From Roseburia intestinalis L1-82 (GTDB lineage: Bacteria > Bacillota > Clostridia > Lachnospirales > Lachnospiraceae), in assembly GCF_900537995.1 (NCBI RefSeq), contig NZ_LR027880.1:4071501-4135500 (forward strand): a stretch of DNA of 64,000 bases, read 5' to 3'. The notes beneath the pieces are model-generated. The model was not told where the DNA came from and did not search any database. It worked only from the letters and a program-made list of their open reading frames with translations. Each line of letters begins with the position of its first letter. Within the stretch, counting starts at the first letter, position 1. The translations under genes and the position numbers were made by a program. Positions 34,747 to 44,083 of this stretch are shown here, in pieces.

Positions 34747-36123
34747 TTAGCTTGTTTCCTGACTACTCAGGAAAAATATTTCTACCCTCGCCCCACCTGT
34801 ATTTTCAGAACTTGAAAGTTTAATCCCTCCGCCATATTTTTCAGCCACAGTTTTTGCGAAAAAAAGCCCAATCCCATAATGGGCTTTGCCATTTCTACTT
34901 GTGTCATCCATAAAAAACTGCTCTGTGCCATGCAATAATGCTTCTTTTGTAAATCCTGATCCGCTATCCTCCACAATGAATGTCAGCCGGTCATCCTGCT
35001 CCTTTGCGTCAATATAAATGATTCCATTTTCTTTTGTATGCTCCACTGCATTCTGAATCACATTCATTACGGCCCGGAACATTGGATCATAAGCAATCGT
35101 TACCTTTTTATCACTTTGTTCCGCCTTCCAATCTATCTTCTGGTGATAGATTTCTACCAGTCCGAGTGCCTGTTCCTTTATATCTGCGAAAAAATCTTCT
35201 AACCTCACCGTTGTATAGGTAACATCATTGCAATTCCATGATTTTGTGACATCTATCAACTGTTTTACATAACTTTGTATCTGTGTTGTGCCGTTCAAAA
35301 CATAAGTGATATTTTTCTTCTGTTCTGTGGTCAGTTCAGTCTCTGAAAGTAGTTCTGCATTTCCCCGTACAATCGTAAGAGGTGTTTTAATATCATGCGC
35401 CAAAGCAGACATCTGCTGTTTCTTTTCCTGCTCTGTTTTCCACTGCTTTTCTAAAGATTCTCGCAATGCATCTCGCATATCATCGATTGCCGATAAACAG
35501 TCATCAAACTCTTTGATACCGGAACAGGATGTCTCATATTCCAGATTTTGATCCTTTATTTGTCTGATTGCGTCTAATACAGGCTGCATCTGCTTTTTGA
35601 TTCTTTTTCCAAAACGTATGGACGGAATGATGATAATCGCTACCGCTCCAATCACAGACATAATAATCATCACATTCTGTGGCCCTATAAAATGCTCCCT
35701 CAAAAAAGCTGAATGATATTGAGGTGTCAGGCGATATTGCAATACAACATATTCATTTTCCCTTACAATTACTTTATAAAAATATTTCCCGGATGCGTTT
35801 CCGTACTTTGCAACATTCCATGCTATCTGTTCGTATTGTTCTGACAGATCTCCACCTATTTTCTCTCCATTCTCTGAAAAGATTACATAATCACAAAGTG
35901 CGGGAATCATCTCAGCAGTCACTTTATCTGCACGTAGAATCGTATCATATGCTTCATTAATCTTTTGCTCTGCATAATTTGCCGGATAAATACAGCCCAC
36001 ACTAATCAAAAGGTACAGCAGCAGCCAAGCAACAATCACCAAACCTACTAATGATCCAAGCATGACCAGTACATATCTCATAAAAATCCTGCTGAGTGCA
36101 TTGCTTCTCTTTACTCTTCCCAT
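34747..36123 (-). CDS. LanK/SpaK-type sensor histidine kinase
   Basis: 458 residues. Two membrane helices (near residues 15-40 and 150-170) enclose a short extracellular sensor. The H-box is MSALAHDIKTPLTIVRGN, and the ATPase domain has VIQNAVEHT, VEDSGSGFT and HYGIGLFFAK. The pattern is that of SpaK/NsrK-like kinases that sense lantibiotics or other cationic peptides and switch on an immunity transporter. It overlaps the regulator stop by 13 bases and follows the transporter genes, like the CprABC-KR system of clostridia. Confidence 0.88.
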   Translation of the reverse strand: MGRVKRSNALSRIFMRYVLVMLGSLVGLVIVAWLLLYLLISVGCIYPANYAEQKINEAYDTILRADKVTAEMIPALCDYVIFSENGEKIGGDLSEQYEQIAWNVAKYGNASGKYFYKVIVRENEYVVLQYRLTPQYHSAFLREHFIGPQNVMIIMSVIGAVAIIIIPSIRFGKRIKKQMQPVLDAIRQIKDQNLEYETSCSGIKEFDDCLSAIDDMRDALRESLEKQWKTEQEKKQQMSALAHDIKTPLTIVRGNAELLSETELTTEQKKNITYVLNGTTQIQSYVKQLIDVTKSWNCNDVTYTTVRLEDFFADIKEQALGLVEIYHQKIDWKAEQSDKKVTIAYDPMFRAVMNVIQNAVEHTKENGIIYIDAKEQDDRLTFIVEDSGSGFTKEALLHGTEQFFMDDTSRNGKAHYGIGLFFAKTVAEKYGGGIKLSSSENTGGARVEIFFLSSQETS

Positions 36124-36773
36124 TTATATCCAATCCCCCAGACTGTTTTTATCGGTGTATAATCATAATCCGCAAATTTTGCTCTTATATTTTTGATATG
36201 CGTGATAATGGTACTGTCATTACTCTCATTGTCAAAGCCAAAGACCGCTTCCAATATCTGTTCCTTCGAGAAAACCTGTCCTCTGTTTTTAGCCAGAAAT
36301 TCACAGATTTCGTACTCCGCTTTCGTAAGAGGAAGTTCCTTATCATCAACCAATAGTTTCTTTTGAGATATTTGAATACAGACCCTCCCCAAAACCATCC
36401 GGACAGAATGTTCCCTGTGCTCTCTTCTAAGATGTGCATTGATCCTTGCCCGAAGTTCCATCACTCCAAATGGCTTTGAAATATAATCATCTGCTCCTAA
36501 AGAAAGTCCGTTTACCAGACTGTTTTCCTCCGTTTTTGCCGTAAGAAACAAAATCGGACAATCCACAAGTGCCCTGATTCTTTTGCATAATTCGAAGCCA
36601 TCAATTCCAGGCATCATAATGTCCAGTAAAATCAGGTCATAACGATGTAATTCTTCCATATTAATTTTTAGTGGATTACTTACTTTTGTAACCAGATGTC
36701 CATCCTTATTCAAAATGCTTTCTATCATTTCCAAAATTGCCGGTTCATCATCAACTGCCAGTATTTTTGCCAT
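36111..36773 (-). CDS. OmpR-family response regulator
   Basis: 220 residues from ATG 36773, chosen for the GAGGG site upstream and because it lies 15 bases after the permease stop. The receiver has Asp8/9, phospho-acceptor Asp51 (LILLDIMMPGIDG) and Lys in YISKPF. The C-terminal winged helix ends in IKTVWGIGYKWEE. It would activate the upstream transporter genes on the signal from its kinase. Confidence 0.9.
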   Translation of the reverse strand: MAKILAVDDEPAILEMIESILNKDGHLVTKVSNPLKINMEELHRYDLILLDIMMPGIDGFELCKRIRALVDCPILFLTAKTEENSLVNGLSLGADDYISKPFGVMELRARINAHLRREHREHSVRMVLGRVCIQISQKKLLVDDKELPLTKAEYEICEFLAKNRGQVFSKEQILEAVFGFDNESNDSTIITHIKNIRAKFADYDYTPIKTVWGIGYKWEE

Positions 36774-36787
36774 AGTTTCCCTCGATT

Positions 36788-37528
36788 CTATTCCGATATT
36801 CTGTTTCCTTCCCAGTGGTTTACCCACCAAAAATAGTATACCATACTAATCCCTGTAAATATTAAGCAACCTGGTATGAATGACAACCATTCACCTACAC
36901 TAGTTTCTCCCAATACAGATTGCAGATAAGTATATGGTACTCTACCCGTCCAGCAGACAAATACATATTTCCACACATAATCTCCAAGTCCGGTAAGCAT
37001 CAATGCACTAATTAGTCCTGATATAATCCCTGCTCCAATGGATACCCCTTTTCCAAACTGAAAAGCCAGAATCAGCTGCCACAGATAAAGTGGAACACTG
37101 CTTCCCCACAGCAGCAATGCTGCAAATATACATCCTTTCATGATTTCGATATCGCTTGATGCGATTCTTCCAAATCCAATTCCGAATATGATTGCTGTCA
37201 ATAGGATAGAGCACAGACACAAAACCAGTAGCATCAACAGTTTCGATAAAAATGCTGCAGGTTTATCCGGTAAAGACAACAGATTTTGAAAATCACCTGC
37301 ATTTTGTTCCTGTTCCATCACACTTGCTGTAAAAATTCCAATAAGTACCGGAAGTCCTGCTCCTATTGCCTGATAAAATGCAATCACTTTCATATTTTCA
37401 TTCCATGGTGAAAAAAAGTAATATATTAAAAATATAACGCTGGTTATAATCGGAATCAGTAAGTGTGCCAGAATCACAGATGTTCCTTTCATCTTTCGCA
37501 AGTCTGCATTAAGAGATCTTCCAATCAT
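36788..37528 (-). CDS. lantibiotic-immunity-type ABC permease (LanG-like)
   Basis: 246 residues with six membrane helices, no ATPase motifs. The N-terminal MIGRSLNADLRKMKGTS and the loop MEQEQNAGDFQNLLSLP are typical of the MutG/EpiG permeases that remove lantibiotics from the membrane. It follows the other permease by one base, so the two are translated together. The nearby kinase and regulator fit the same role. Confidence 0.82.
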   Translation of the reverse strand: MIGRSLNADLRKMKGTSVILAHLLIPIITSVIFLIYYFFSPWNENMKVIAFYQAIGAGLPVLIGIFTASVMEQEQNAGDFQNLLSLPDKPAAFLSKLLMLLVLCLCSILLTAIIFGIGFGRIASSDIEIMKGCIFAALLLWGSSVPLYLWQLILAFQFGKGVSIGAGIISGLISALMLTGLGDYVWKYVFVCWTGRVPYTYLQSVLGETSVGEWLSFIPGCLIFTGISMVYYFWWVNHWEGNRISE

Positions 37529-37529
37529 C

Positions 37530-38261
37530 TTATTTCACCTCTCTTCTCTCAAACCATTTCAAAAACAGAACCGTTACAAAAACAAACCAGATGATTGAGA
37601 GACACATTCCCGGAACAATGACTCCCGTATCCAAAAGAGGATTCCCTGCTTCTGCGGCAAGTCCATTTGGTAAAACATGAAGCAACGGGCACATCATTCG
37701 CATAGGGATTGCAGAAACAAGTACATACCAGATTCTGGTTTGTGATATTACCACACCGCTGACGGTAATAAATAGGCAGACGAACAGGTTTACAATCATT
37801 CCAAATCGTTCACTTAAAAATAAAGCTACCGGAATCTCCCATAACTCAGAAACCGTCAGAAACAATACTGCAATCAACGCTCCTTTCACTGGAACATGTG
37901 TCGTTAGAAGAAAGCCTCCAAGCGTTGCTCCTGCAAACACAATCACATTAGAAAACAAAATCATGTACCCAATATAAATAATTTTCCCCAGCAACAATTT
38001 TCTTCTGTCTGTGGGAATAGTCATTAAATGATAGTATTTTATCTTTTTCTCCTGCGCCACAGAAAGATAACAAAATAGAGCAATCATCCCCGGCAGCAAA
38101 AGTGTATACCACCAGTTCCAAACACTTTCTGCATAAGCATTTGTCATCCCAAGAGTAAATATAAATGCCATGACAAATGTAAGAAGAGGAAATCCCCAGA
38201 TAAACTTTTTTCGCATGGTTCTTTTGGCTTTTTGATGTTCTGCTTTTATAATATTAACCAT
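37530..38261 (-). CDS. lantibiotic-immunity-type ABC permease (LanE-like)
   Basis: 243 residues from ATG 38261 (AGGTG six bases upstream), overlapping the ATPase stop; a GTG three codons earlier is also possible. Six membrane helices; the signature WNWWYTLLLPGMIALFCYL after the first helix is typical of MutE/EpiE-type permeases. It forms the transporter with the second permease and the ATPase. No lantibiotic precursor or synthetase gene lies nearby, so this is probably a defence system against peptides made by other bacteria. Confidence 0.82.
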   Translation of the reverse strand: MVNIIKAEHQKAKRTMRKKFIWGFPLLTFVMAFIFTLGMTNAYAESVWNWWYTLLLPGMIALFCYLSVAQEKKIKYYHLMTIPTDRRKLLLGKIIYIGYMILFSNVIVFAGATLGGFLLTTHVPVKGALIAVLFLTVSELWEIPVALFLSERFGMIVNLFVCLFITVSGVVISQTRIWYVLVSAIPMRMMCPLLHVLPNGLAAEAGNPLLDTGVIVPGMCLSIIWFVFVTVLFLKWFERREVK

Positions 38262-38967
38262 GGATTTCACCTGCTTTCTGGTTTTTTCTTACCACATTCA
38301 TAAACAAATCTTCAAGATTATCTCCCTGCTTTAATGCTCCTTCGTATCCTAAGATTCCACCTGAAATAATCCCGACTTTATCTGCAAGTAACTGTACCTC
38401 TGAGAGAATATGACTGGAGAGAATTACAGTGATTCCCTGTTCCGGAAAAGACCGGATCAGCTCTCGTAATTCCTCGATGCCTATTGGATCTAATCCATTC
38501 GTAGGTTCATCCAATATCAAGAGTTCCGGTTCTCCAAGCAATGCCATTGCAATTCCTAGTCTTTGTTTCATTCCCAAAGAAAACTGTCCTGCTTTCTTCT
38601 TTCCGGTGTTTGTAAGTGATACAATCTGCAAGACCTCATCAATTCTGTTTTCATCTGTACCAAGCAATAATTGTCTTACCTTCAAATTCTCTCTGGCGGA
38701 AAGATTTTCATAAATAGGCGGATTTTCAATTAACGCTCCTATTTTTGATAAATCTTTCCTATCCAAAAGTTTTCCATCAAAGTAAATCTTTCCTGCAGTT
38801 GGTTTCATCATACCAGTCAACATTTTCAATGTGGTAGATTTTCCCGCACCATTCGGTCCAAGCAGTCCATAAATCTGTTTCTTTTCTATATTAAGTGAAA
38901 CATTATTTACCGCTTTCTGCTTTCTAAAATATTTACACAAATTTTGTGTCTGCAACATCATTTCCAT
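38254..38967 (-). CDS. lantibiotic-immunity-type ABC ATPase (LanF-like)
   Basis: 237 residues from ATG 38967, which has GGAAGGA eight bases upstream; an earlier ATG lies before that site. Walker A GPNGAGKST, Q-loop region LIENPPIYENL, signature FSLGMKQRLGIAMALLG, Walker B LLILDEPTNGLD and H-loop SSHILSEVQ are all intact. The IENPPIY pattern and the neighbours identify it as the ATPase of a bacteriocin-immunity exporter (MutF/EpiF/CprA type). It is the first gene of the five-gene operon. Confidence 0.88.
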   Translation of the reverse strand: MEMMLQTQNLCKYFRKQKAVNNVSLNIEKKQIYGLLGPNGAGKSTTLKMLTGMMKPTAGKIYFDGKLLDRKDLSKIGALIENPPIYENLSARENLKVRQLLLGTDENRIDEVLQIVSLTNTGKKKAGQFSLGMKQRLGIAMALLGEPELLILDEPTNGLDPIGIEELRELIRSFPEQGITVILSSHILSEVQLLADKVGIISGGILGYEGALKQGDNLEDLFMNVVRKNQKAGEIHG

Positions 38968-39071
38968 CTTTACTATCCTTCCTTCCATATTTCATTTCTT
39001 ACTGAAATATAACCTAACAGAAAAAAATAAAGATTTGATGAAGATTGCTAAATAATTCGTCTACTCTATTT

Positions 39072-39770
39072 TTATTCTCGTATGGAATAAACCGTCAATT
39101 GAATATCATTATCAGAACTCGGCTTTCCACTGAAATCAGCAAAGCTGTTACAAATACGAAGTCCTAATTTACCGAATATCTCCGTGATTTCATCCAAACT
39201 ATATAACCTTATAGGATTTCCTTCTTTCATTTCAGGCTTATAAAGTGCTTCTCCATACATATAGTCTACCTGCCCATATATCAGCGTTTTTCTATCCTTC
39301 TCCCATTCAAAAGCAGATAATGTAAGTCCCTTTTCTCCTGCATCCCATAACTTGCAAGGGAAATGTGTTTGGGCATAGCTTCCATTCATGATATCCATAA
39401 AGTGCTTTCCACCATTTTTTAATGCTTTCGCAATGACAGAAAAAATCTTATGATTTTCCCCATCGTCTTCAAGATATCCTATTGCTCCATCCGCCATATT
39501 CAGCACAACATCAAATTCCTTATCAAATGTGATCGTGCGAATGTCCTGACAAATGAACTTTGCATTCAAATTTTCTTTTTTTGCCTGCTCGTTTGCATAA
39601 TCTATGTACGCCGGTGTAATATCAATACCGGTAACATCATACCCACGTCTGGCAAACTCCAGTGAGTGCCGACCAAATCCACATGCAAGATCAAGTATTT
39701 TTTCCGTTCCTTTTAAATGTAACTGCTTGATTAGAAAATCTATTGACGGTGTTAGGATACTTGGCAGGCA
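39072..39770 (-). pseudogene. class I SAM methyltransferase, N-terminally truncated
   Basis: Homology runs back from the stop at 39072 to about 39770: LPSILTPSIDFLIKQL, then ILDLACGFGRHSLEFARRG (SAM-binding motif I) and VTGIDITPAY. The frame is open through these motifs but there is no start codon; an in-frame stop occurs just before, at the junction with the mobile-element remnant. About 20 N-terminal residues are lost. A start at ATG 39569 would give a 165-residue protein without its SAM-binding motif. Confidence 0.7.
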
Positions 39771-39821
39771 GAGAAAAGAGTATCAATAATTAAGATGCCG
39801 TTGAACTATATTTGAAAAAAT

Positions 39822-39860
39822 AACTCCCCATCCCTCACAATATCTGAGAGATGGAGAGTT
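39822..39860. terminator. bidirectional stem-loop
   Basis: A 16-bp imperfect stem (39822-39837 with 39845-39860) with T-runs on both sides. It sits just past the end of the recombinase remnant. Confidence 0.6.
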
Positions 39861-39865
39861 ACTTT

Positions 39866-40171
39866 TTACGCTGCAATCTCCGGGATTTCCCCGACAAAGT
39901 TATAAACGATCCTGACTTTCTGCACCTTCTGACCGTCCACCTTCTTGACCTCGCCGATCAGGATCTTGCTGATCAGCCGGTTCAATACTACCTCGTCCAG
40001 TTTCTCAATGGCAGCATAGCGCCGGATTTCCTTGATAAAGGTGCGGACTTCGCTTTCCTGTGCGTCCGCCCGGCTCTGCATCACTGACAGGTCGTGCAGG
40101 CGCTTCTGGTTGGCCTTGCTTCTCATACAAAAGTATCTGACATCTGTCAGGTACAATCGAAAATATCCTAT
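39866..40171 (-). pseudogene. large serine recombinase, C-terminal remnant
   Basis: About 85 residues of the C-terminal DUF4368-type end of Tn4451/TnpX-like recombinases: RSKANQKRLHDLSVMQSRAD, then EVRTFIKEIRRYA, LDEVVLNRLISKI and VRIVYNFVGEIP. The catalytic Ser domain is absent; the frame instead fuses to the 107-bp repeat, which probably represents the upstream end of the same element. It is an internally deleted transposon. Confidence 0.75.
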
Positions 40172-40278
40172 CCACCTCCGTCCAAAGAGAAATAGGGATT
40201 TCATGTATCGAGTTGCATAAATCTCGTTACCATTATACTGCGTTATGAGGCAGATATGCAATCTGTCTTTTTGTCATA
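40172..40278. repeat. 107-bp dispersed repeat, copy A
   Basis: Starts CCACCTCCGTCC. It is repeated in the same orientation at 43828-43934 with four substitutions. On the minus strand it contains a TATAAT box and looks like the leader of a recombinase gene. The two copies bracket the FtsH / bile salt hydrolase block. Confidence 0.85.
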
Positions 40279-40412
40279 CACAAAAAAATGATTTGAACTC
40301 ATCATACACCTGCTTTCTACGCATTAGTGTACCAAAAAAATACAGCATTTCTTAACTGAACAGTATTTTCAATGCATGAACGCATATGATATACTGTTTT
40401 CATCATAAAAAA

Positions 40413-40431
40413 CCTTATCTAAATGACATTG
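40413..40431. repeat. solo IS4-type terminal repeat
   Basis: The 19 bases CCTTATCTAAATGACATTG match the right end of the intact IS4-type element at 25554 exactly. No transposase is attached here. It lies 18 bases downstream of the FtsH stop codon, so it marks an old insertion or deletion point. Confidence 0.75.
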
Positions 40432-40449
40432 ATTATCTAATAAACTACA

Positions 40450-42264
40450 TTATTTTCTGTCTAAAATATCCATAAATTCGTCACCTGTAATTGTTTCCTT
40501 CTCATACAGGTACATAGCCAGTTCGTCCAGTTTTTCCCTGTTTTCAGCAAGGATTTTTCTTGCTTTTTCATGCTCTGCTTTTACGAGCTGCACGACTTTT
40601 TCATCAATTTCCTTCTGTGTATCTGCAGAACAGGAAAGAGACGTATCGCCGCCAAGATACTGGTTGGTCACGTTTTCCATTGCCACCATGTCGAATTCAT
40701 CTGTCATGCCATAGCGGGTGATCATCGCTCTTGCAATTTTTGTTGCCTGTTCGATATCATTGGAGGCTCCGGTCGTGATCTCACCAAATACGATCTCCTC
40801 TGCCGCACGTCCGCCTGTAAATGTAGCAATCTTATTCTCAAGTTCTTTTTTCGTCATCAGATATTTATCACCCTGCTCAACCTGCATAGTGTAGCCGAGT
40901 GCACCTGAGGTACGCGGGATGATCGTAATCTTCTGGACCGGTGCTGAATGACTCTGCAATGCAGCTACCAGAGCGTGTCCTATCTCATGATATGCAACAA
41001 CCTTCTTCTCCTGATCTGAAAGAACCGCATTCTTCTTCTGATATCCTGCAATAACCACTTCTATACTTTCTTCGAGATCAGATTCATTTACAACGGTCCT
41101 TCCACTACGGACAGCACGTAATGCTGCTTCATTTATAATATTGGCAAGCTCCGCACCGGATGCCCCCGATGCCATACGTGCAATCGTATGCAGGTCAACA
41201 TCATCAGATGCTTTTATCTTCTTTGCATGAACCTTTAAAATTGCTTCACGGCCTGCAAGATCCGGCAGTTCAACCGGCACACGTCTGTCAAAACGTCCCG
41301 GACGTGTAAGTGCCGGATCTAACGACTCCGGACGGTTCGTTGCAGCAAGAATGATGACACCATTATTTCCTTCAAATCCGTCCATCTCTGTAAGAAGCTG
41401 GTTTAAGGTCTGCTCCCTCTCATCATTTCCGCCCATTTGTCCGTCACGCTTTTTACCAATGGCATCAATTTCATCAATAAACACGATACATGGTGCCTTT
41501 TCCTTTGCCTGTCCGAAAAGATCTCGAACTTTGGAAGCTCCCATACCGACAAACATCTCAACGAATTCTGATCCGGACATTGAGAAAAATGGTACATTTG
41601 ATTCACCCGCAACTGCTTTTGCAAGCATTGTTTTGCCGGTTCCCGGAGGTCCTACAAGAAGGACACCTTTTGGCATAGACGCACCTACATCGGTATACTT
41701 CTTCGGATTGTGAAGATAATCAACGATCTCTGAAAGGTTTTCTTTCGCCTCATCTTCTCCTGCAACGTCTGAAAAACGGATTCCCTCACTGGATTGCACA
41801 TAAATCTTCGCATTGCTTTTTCCCATTCCAAAAGCCATCGAATTTTTTCCTCCGGCATGCTCCATCAGTTTCTTCGCCATATAATTTCCCAGTGCGATAA
41901 AAAGAATCAATGGCAAAACCCCGGTCAGCAGGAAGCTGATGATCGGTGACATCTGCTTATCGATATCTTTTGCGAATACTGCTCCACATTCATATAGCCT
42001 GTCCGTCAGGTTCGGATCGTTCATCAGACCTGTTTTATAAATATTTTTTTGATCTTTATCTGTAAAGATGATCTGATTGTCCTCAACTTCTACTTCACCA
42101 ATATTCTTCTTCTCGATCATGCTCATAAAAGTTCCATAATCCGTTTCCTTTACCTGATGCTCCATAAGGATTGGTGTGACAACCAGATTAAATACGATCA
42201 GCATTATTAACACAATCCCATAATAATATGCCAGTGGTTTTTTCGGTGTTTTAACTTCTTTCAT
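40450..42264 (-). CDS. ftsH: ATP-dependent zinc metalloprotease FtsH
   Basis: 604 residues: a membrane helix near 15-33, an extracytoplasmic loop, a second helix near 107-128, the AAA ATPase (Walker A GPPGTGKT at 205-212, Walker [12 protein letters not shown] near 260, second region of homology [20 protein letters not shown]) and the zinc protease domain with HEIGH at 426-430. FtsH degrades misfolded or unneeded membrane and cytosolic proteins. It is short at the C-terminus compared with housekeeping copies, and its neighbours are mobile remnants and a bile salt hydrolase, so it is likely an accessory, stress-related copy. Confidence 0.93.
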   Translation of the reverse strand: MKEVKTPKKPLAYYYGIVLIMLIVFNLVVTPILMEHQVKETDYGTFMSMIEKKNIGEVEVEDNQIIFTDKDQKNIYKTGLMNDPNLTDRLYECGAVFAKDIDKQMSPIISFLLTGVLPLILFIALGNYMAKKLMEHAGGKNSMAFGMGKSNAKIYVQSSEGIRFSDVAGEDEAKENLSEIVDYLHNPKKYTDVGASMPKGVLLVGPPGTGKTMLAKAVAGESNVPFFSMSGSEFVEMFVGMGASKVRDLFGQAKEKAPCIVFIDEIDAIGKKRDGQMGGNDEREQTLNQLLTEMDGFEGNNGVIILAATNRPESLDPALTRPGRFDRRVPVELPDLAGREAILKVHAKKIKASDDVDLHTIARMASGASGAELANIINEAALRAVRSGRTVVNESDLEESIEVVIAGYQKKNAVLSDQEKKVVAYHEIGHALVAALQSHSAPVQKITIIPRTSGALGYTMQVEQGDKYLMTKKELENKIATFTGGRAAEEIVFGEITTGASNDIEQATKIARAMITRYGMTDEFDMVAMENVTNQYLGGDTSLSCSADTQKEIDEKVVQLVKAEHEKARKILAENREKLDELAMYLYEKETITGDEFMDILDRK

Positions 42265-42314
42265 GGTCTTTCCTCCTGTTGTTCTGCGTTATGCTTTCTC
42301 CGTGCATTTTCGTA

Positions 42315-43304
42315 TTATTTATTCTGCCATCTGACTTCGCCCTTGGACAGAAGCGGATAACAGATCAGCTGATCTGAATCCAGATTTTCTGCATGCATGT
42401 CAACCGCTGTGATCTGATGATTATCATAAGTCGTATAATAATAAATACCTTTTGCTGTATTACAACAGGACGTGTATATCGTGATCTCATATTTGCCTTC
42501 TGTCACCTCACAGCATCCACGCTGCTGATCTACGGATCCTAAGATATGGAAGAACTGGCTTACACTCTCATCCTCTTCTTCACCGGAGATCGAATTTAAT
42601 TTTGTAAAGGCAACTTTCACAAATCTTGACTGGCTGGAAAGATCTCCAGGTATTCCCATTCCACCCATTCCTCTGCTATATGCATCAAGCTGTAATACTC
42701 CTGCAAAAGTACTCTCCGGCTGTTTTCTGGATACTCCGGCATAATTATTCAGTGCAAACATCTGACTCGGGAATGGGGGATTATTGGTAAGCACTCCTAC
42801 CGGATTATCATATACATGCAGCCCATCTTTCATAGACTCAACAACGATACAGGAGTCTTTGTCTGCAATGATCCAGTGAAGCTGTGCTGTCGGCAGCTGT
42901 TCACTGAATGCTGTACCTGTCAGTCTCATTGCTGCCAGCTTCTCTCTCGCCTCTGCTACAGTAGCACACTGTGTAAGGATCCATGGGATGAACTCGAACT
43001 GTGCCACCTGGCTGACTTCTGTTTCATCTTCCGGCAAAGCCTCTTCATATGCCGCATTGCCGACAAAATTAAGACCTGCCATTCCAAGGCCTTTTTCATT
43101 AACAGCATCATAATAAAGCGGATAAACTTCTGCAACAAATGCCATTCCGATCAAAGCATAATGGCTTTTTATCTTCCCGGAAAACCGGAAATCAAATTCG
43201 TAATTTCTTGGCGTTATCGTGATCTGTTCCCCATAGGAAAATTCATAATCAAGCGTTCTGCCCATATAAAAATCTTTTGTTTTGTAAGTTGCTGCTGTAC
43301 ACAT
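42315..43304 (-). CDS. bsh: bile salt hydrolase (choloylglycine hydrolase family)
   Basis: 329 residues, the exact length of characterised enzymes, from ATG 43304 (AGAGGTG six bases upstream). This start places the nucleophile at Cys2 after Met removal; a GTG three codons earlier would bury it and is rejected. Conserved positions are all present: Arg16, Asp19, Asn79, Asn174 and Arg227, with the NNPPFP motif. The enzyme splits glycine or taurine from conjugated bile acids in the cytosol. The related penicillin V acylases share the fold, but the residue pattern favours bile salts. It lies 50 bases upstream of ftsH and probably shares its transcript. Confidence 0.9.
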   Translation of the reverse strand: MCTAATYKTKDFYMGRTLDYEFSYGEQITITPRNYEFDFRFSGKIKSHYALIGMAFVAEVYPLYYDAVNEKGLGMAGLNFVGNAAYEEALPEDETEVSQVAQFEFIPWILTQCATVAEAREKLAAMRLTGTAFSEQLPTAQLHWIIADKDSCIVVESMKDGLHVYDNPVGVLTNNPPFPSQMFALNNYAGVSRKQPESTFAGVLQLDAYSRGMGGMGIPGDLSSQSRFVKVAFTKLNSISGEEEDESVSQFFHILGSVDQQRGCCEVTEGKYEITIYTSCCNTAKGIYYYTTYDNHQITAVDMHAENLDSDQLICYPLLSKGEVRWQNK

Positions 43305-43325
43305 ATCGAACACCTCTTCTTTCTG

Positions 43326-43508
43326 CTATAATAGTCCTGCAAACAATCTCATAAACAACTGTACGAGCCGTAAATATGCACTCCGTCCTGTGCGGTACTT
43401 TTCGGTCACTTCCCTGCATTCATTCATGGTTGCTCCCAGATCATCTCTTATATCCAAAACTGTCTGACTATCCGCCATAAAACAACCATTTTCAAAGTGG
43501 TGATAAAG
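43326..43508 (-). pseudogene. cardiolipin synthase, C-terminal remnant
   Basis: About 60 residues (LYHHFENGCFMAD ... RSAYLRLVQLFMRLFAGLL) are a close second copy of the C-terminus of the intact cardiolipin synthase at 51081-52640. The remnant is cut exactly at the left end of the IS4-type relic. Its partner N-terminal half is not found on the other side. Confidence 0.8.
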
Positions 43509-43668
43509 CAATGCCATTCAGTTAAGCATCATTTTAGTGGTTTTCTGTCATAGAAAGCCACTGTTTTTATACCTAAAAACTTTAAAAATATTACAAAAAA
43601 CAGTTGACAAGTAAGCCAATATATGTTGCGTAAGCCTTGATTATAAACATATTTCAAGGAGGCTCATT

Positions 43669-43828
43669 ATGGCTGATTTTTTCTTATCTAATTTAAAATC
43701 CACACTCGACAACTGCATCACAGAACTCGATGAAATTCACTCCATGTTCTGCCGTAATCCGGAAAGTGATTTTACTAGGAACCGCAAACTTTCTTTCCGC
43801 GAGTATATTCAGTTTATGCTCCAGATGC
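43669..43828 (+). pseudogene. IS4-family transposase, N-terminal remnant
   Basis: ATG with AAGGAGG starts a frame whose first 53 residues (CITELDEIHSMFCRNPESDF, then LSFREYIQFMLQM) align with the N-terminus of the intact transposase at 25361 (SIITKMDSYYWLFTKHPKTDF). It then joins the 107-bp repeat and ends. A TTGACA box lies ~65 bases upstream. Confidence 0.75.
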
Positions 43829-43934
43829 CACCTCCGTCCAAAGAGAAATAGGGATTTCATGTATCGGGTTGCATAAATCTCGTTACCATTATACTGCATT
43901 ATAAGGCAGATAAGCAATCTGTCTTTTTGTCATA
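43828..43934. repeat. 107-bp dispersed repeat, copy B
   Basis: Second copy of the 40172-40278 sequence, four substitutions in 107 bases, here embedded in the IS4-type relic directly after the transposase N-terminus. About 25 bases to its right the relic's terminal repeat begins; in copy A an extra ~130 bases lie between the two. Confidence 0.85.
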
Positions 43935-44083
43935 AAAAATCTTATCTAAATGACATTGAATGATTTATTTTCTATCTAAAATTTTATTAAACCGACTAAA
44001 GACTCCATAGTTTGTGTGTTTGACTTAATGTTTATATCTATCTTCTCCTAAATATTTTTCTAGTCATTGCAATATAAAATTGC

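Larger units (their letters stand above)
43509..43958. mobile_element. internally deleted IS4-type relic, nested
   Basis: A 450-bp unit with a left end at 43509-43530 (17 of 22 bases match the IS4-type repeat) and a right end at 43940-43958 (CTTATCTAAATGACATTG). Inside are the first ~53 codons of an IS4 transposase with its own ribosome site, then the 107-bp repeat. It interrupts a cardiolipin synthase gene. No target duplication is visible. Confidence 0.7.

Noticed and set aside
43967-44030. Sequence reading FNKILDRK and stop, similar to the end of FtsH, just right of the IS4-type relic
   Set aside because: Only eight residues match, so a second FtsH remnant cannot be claimed.
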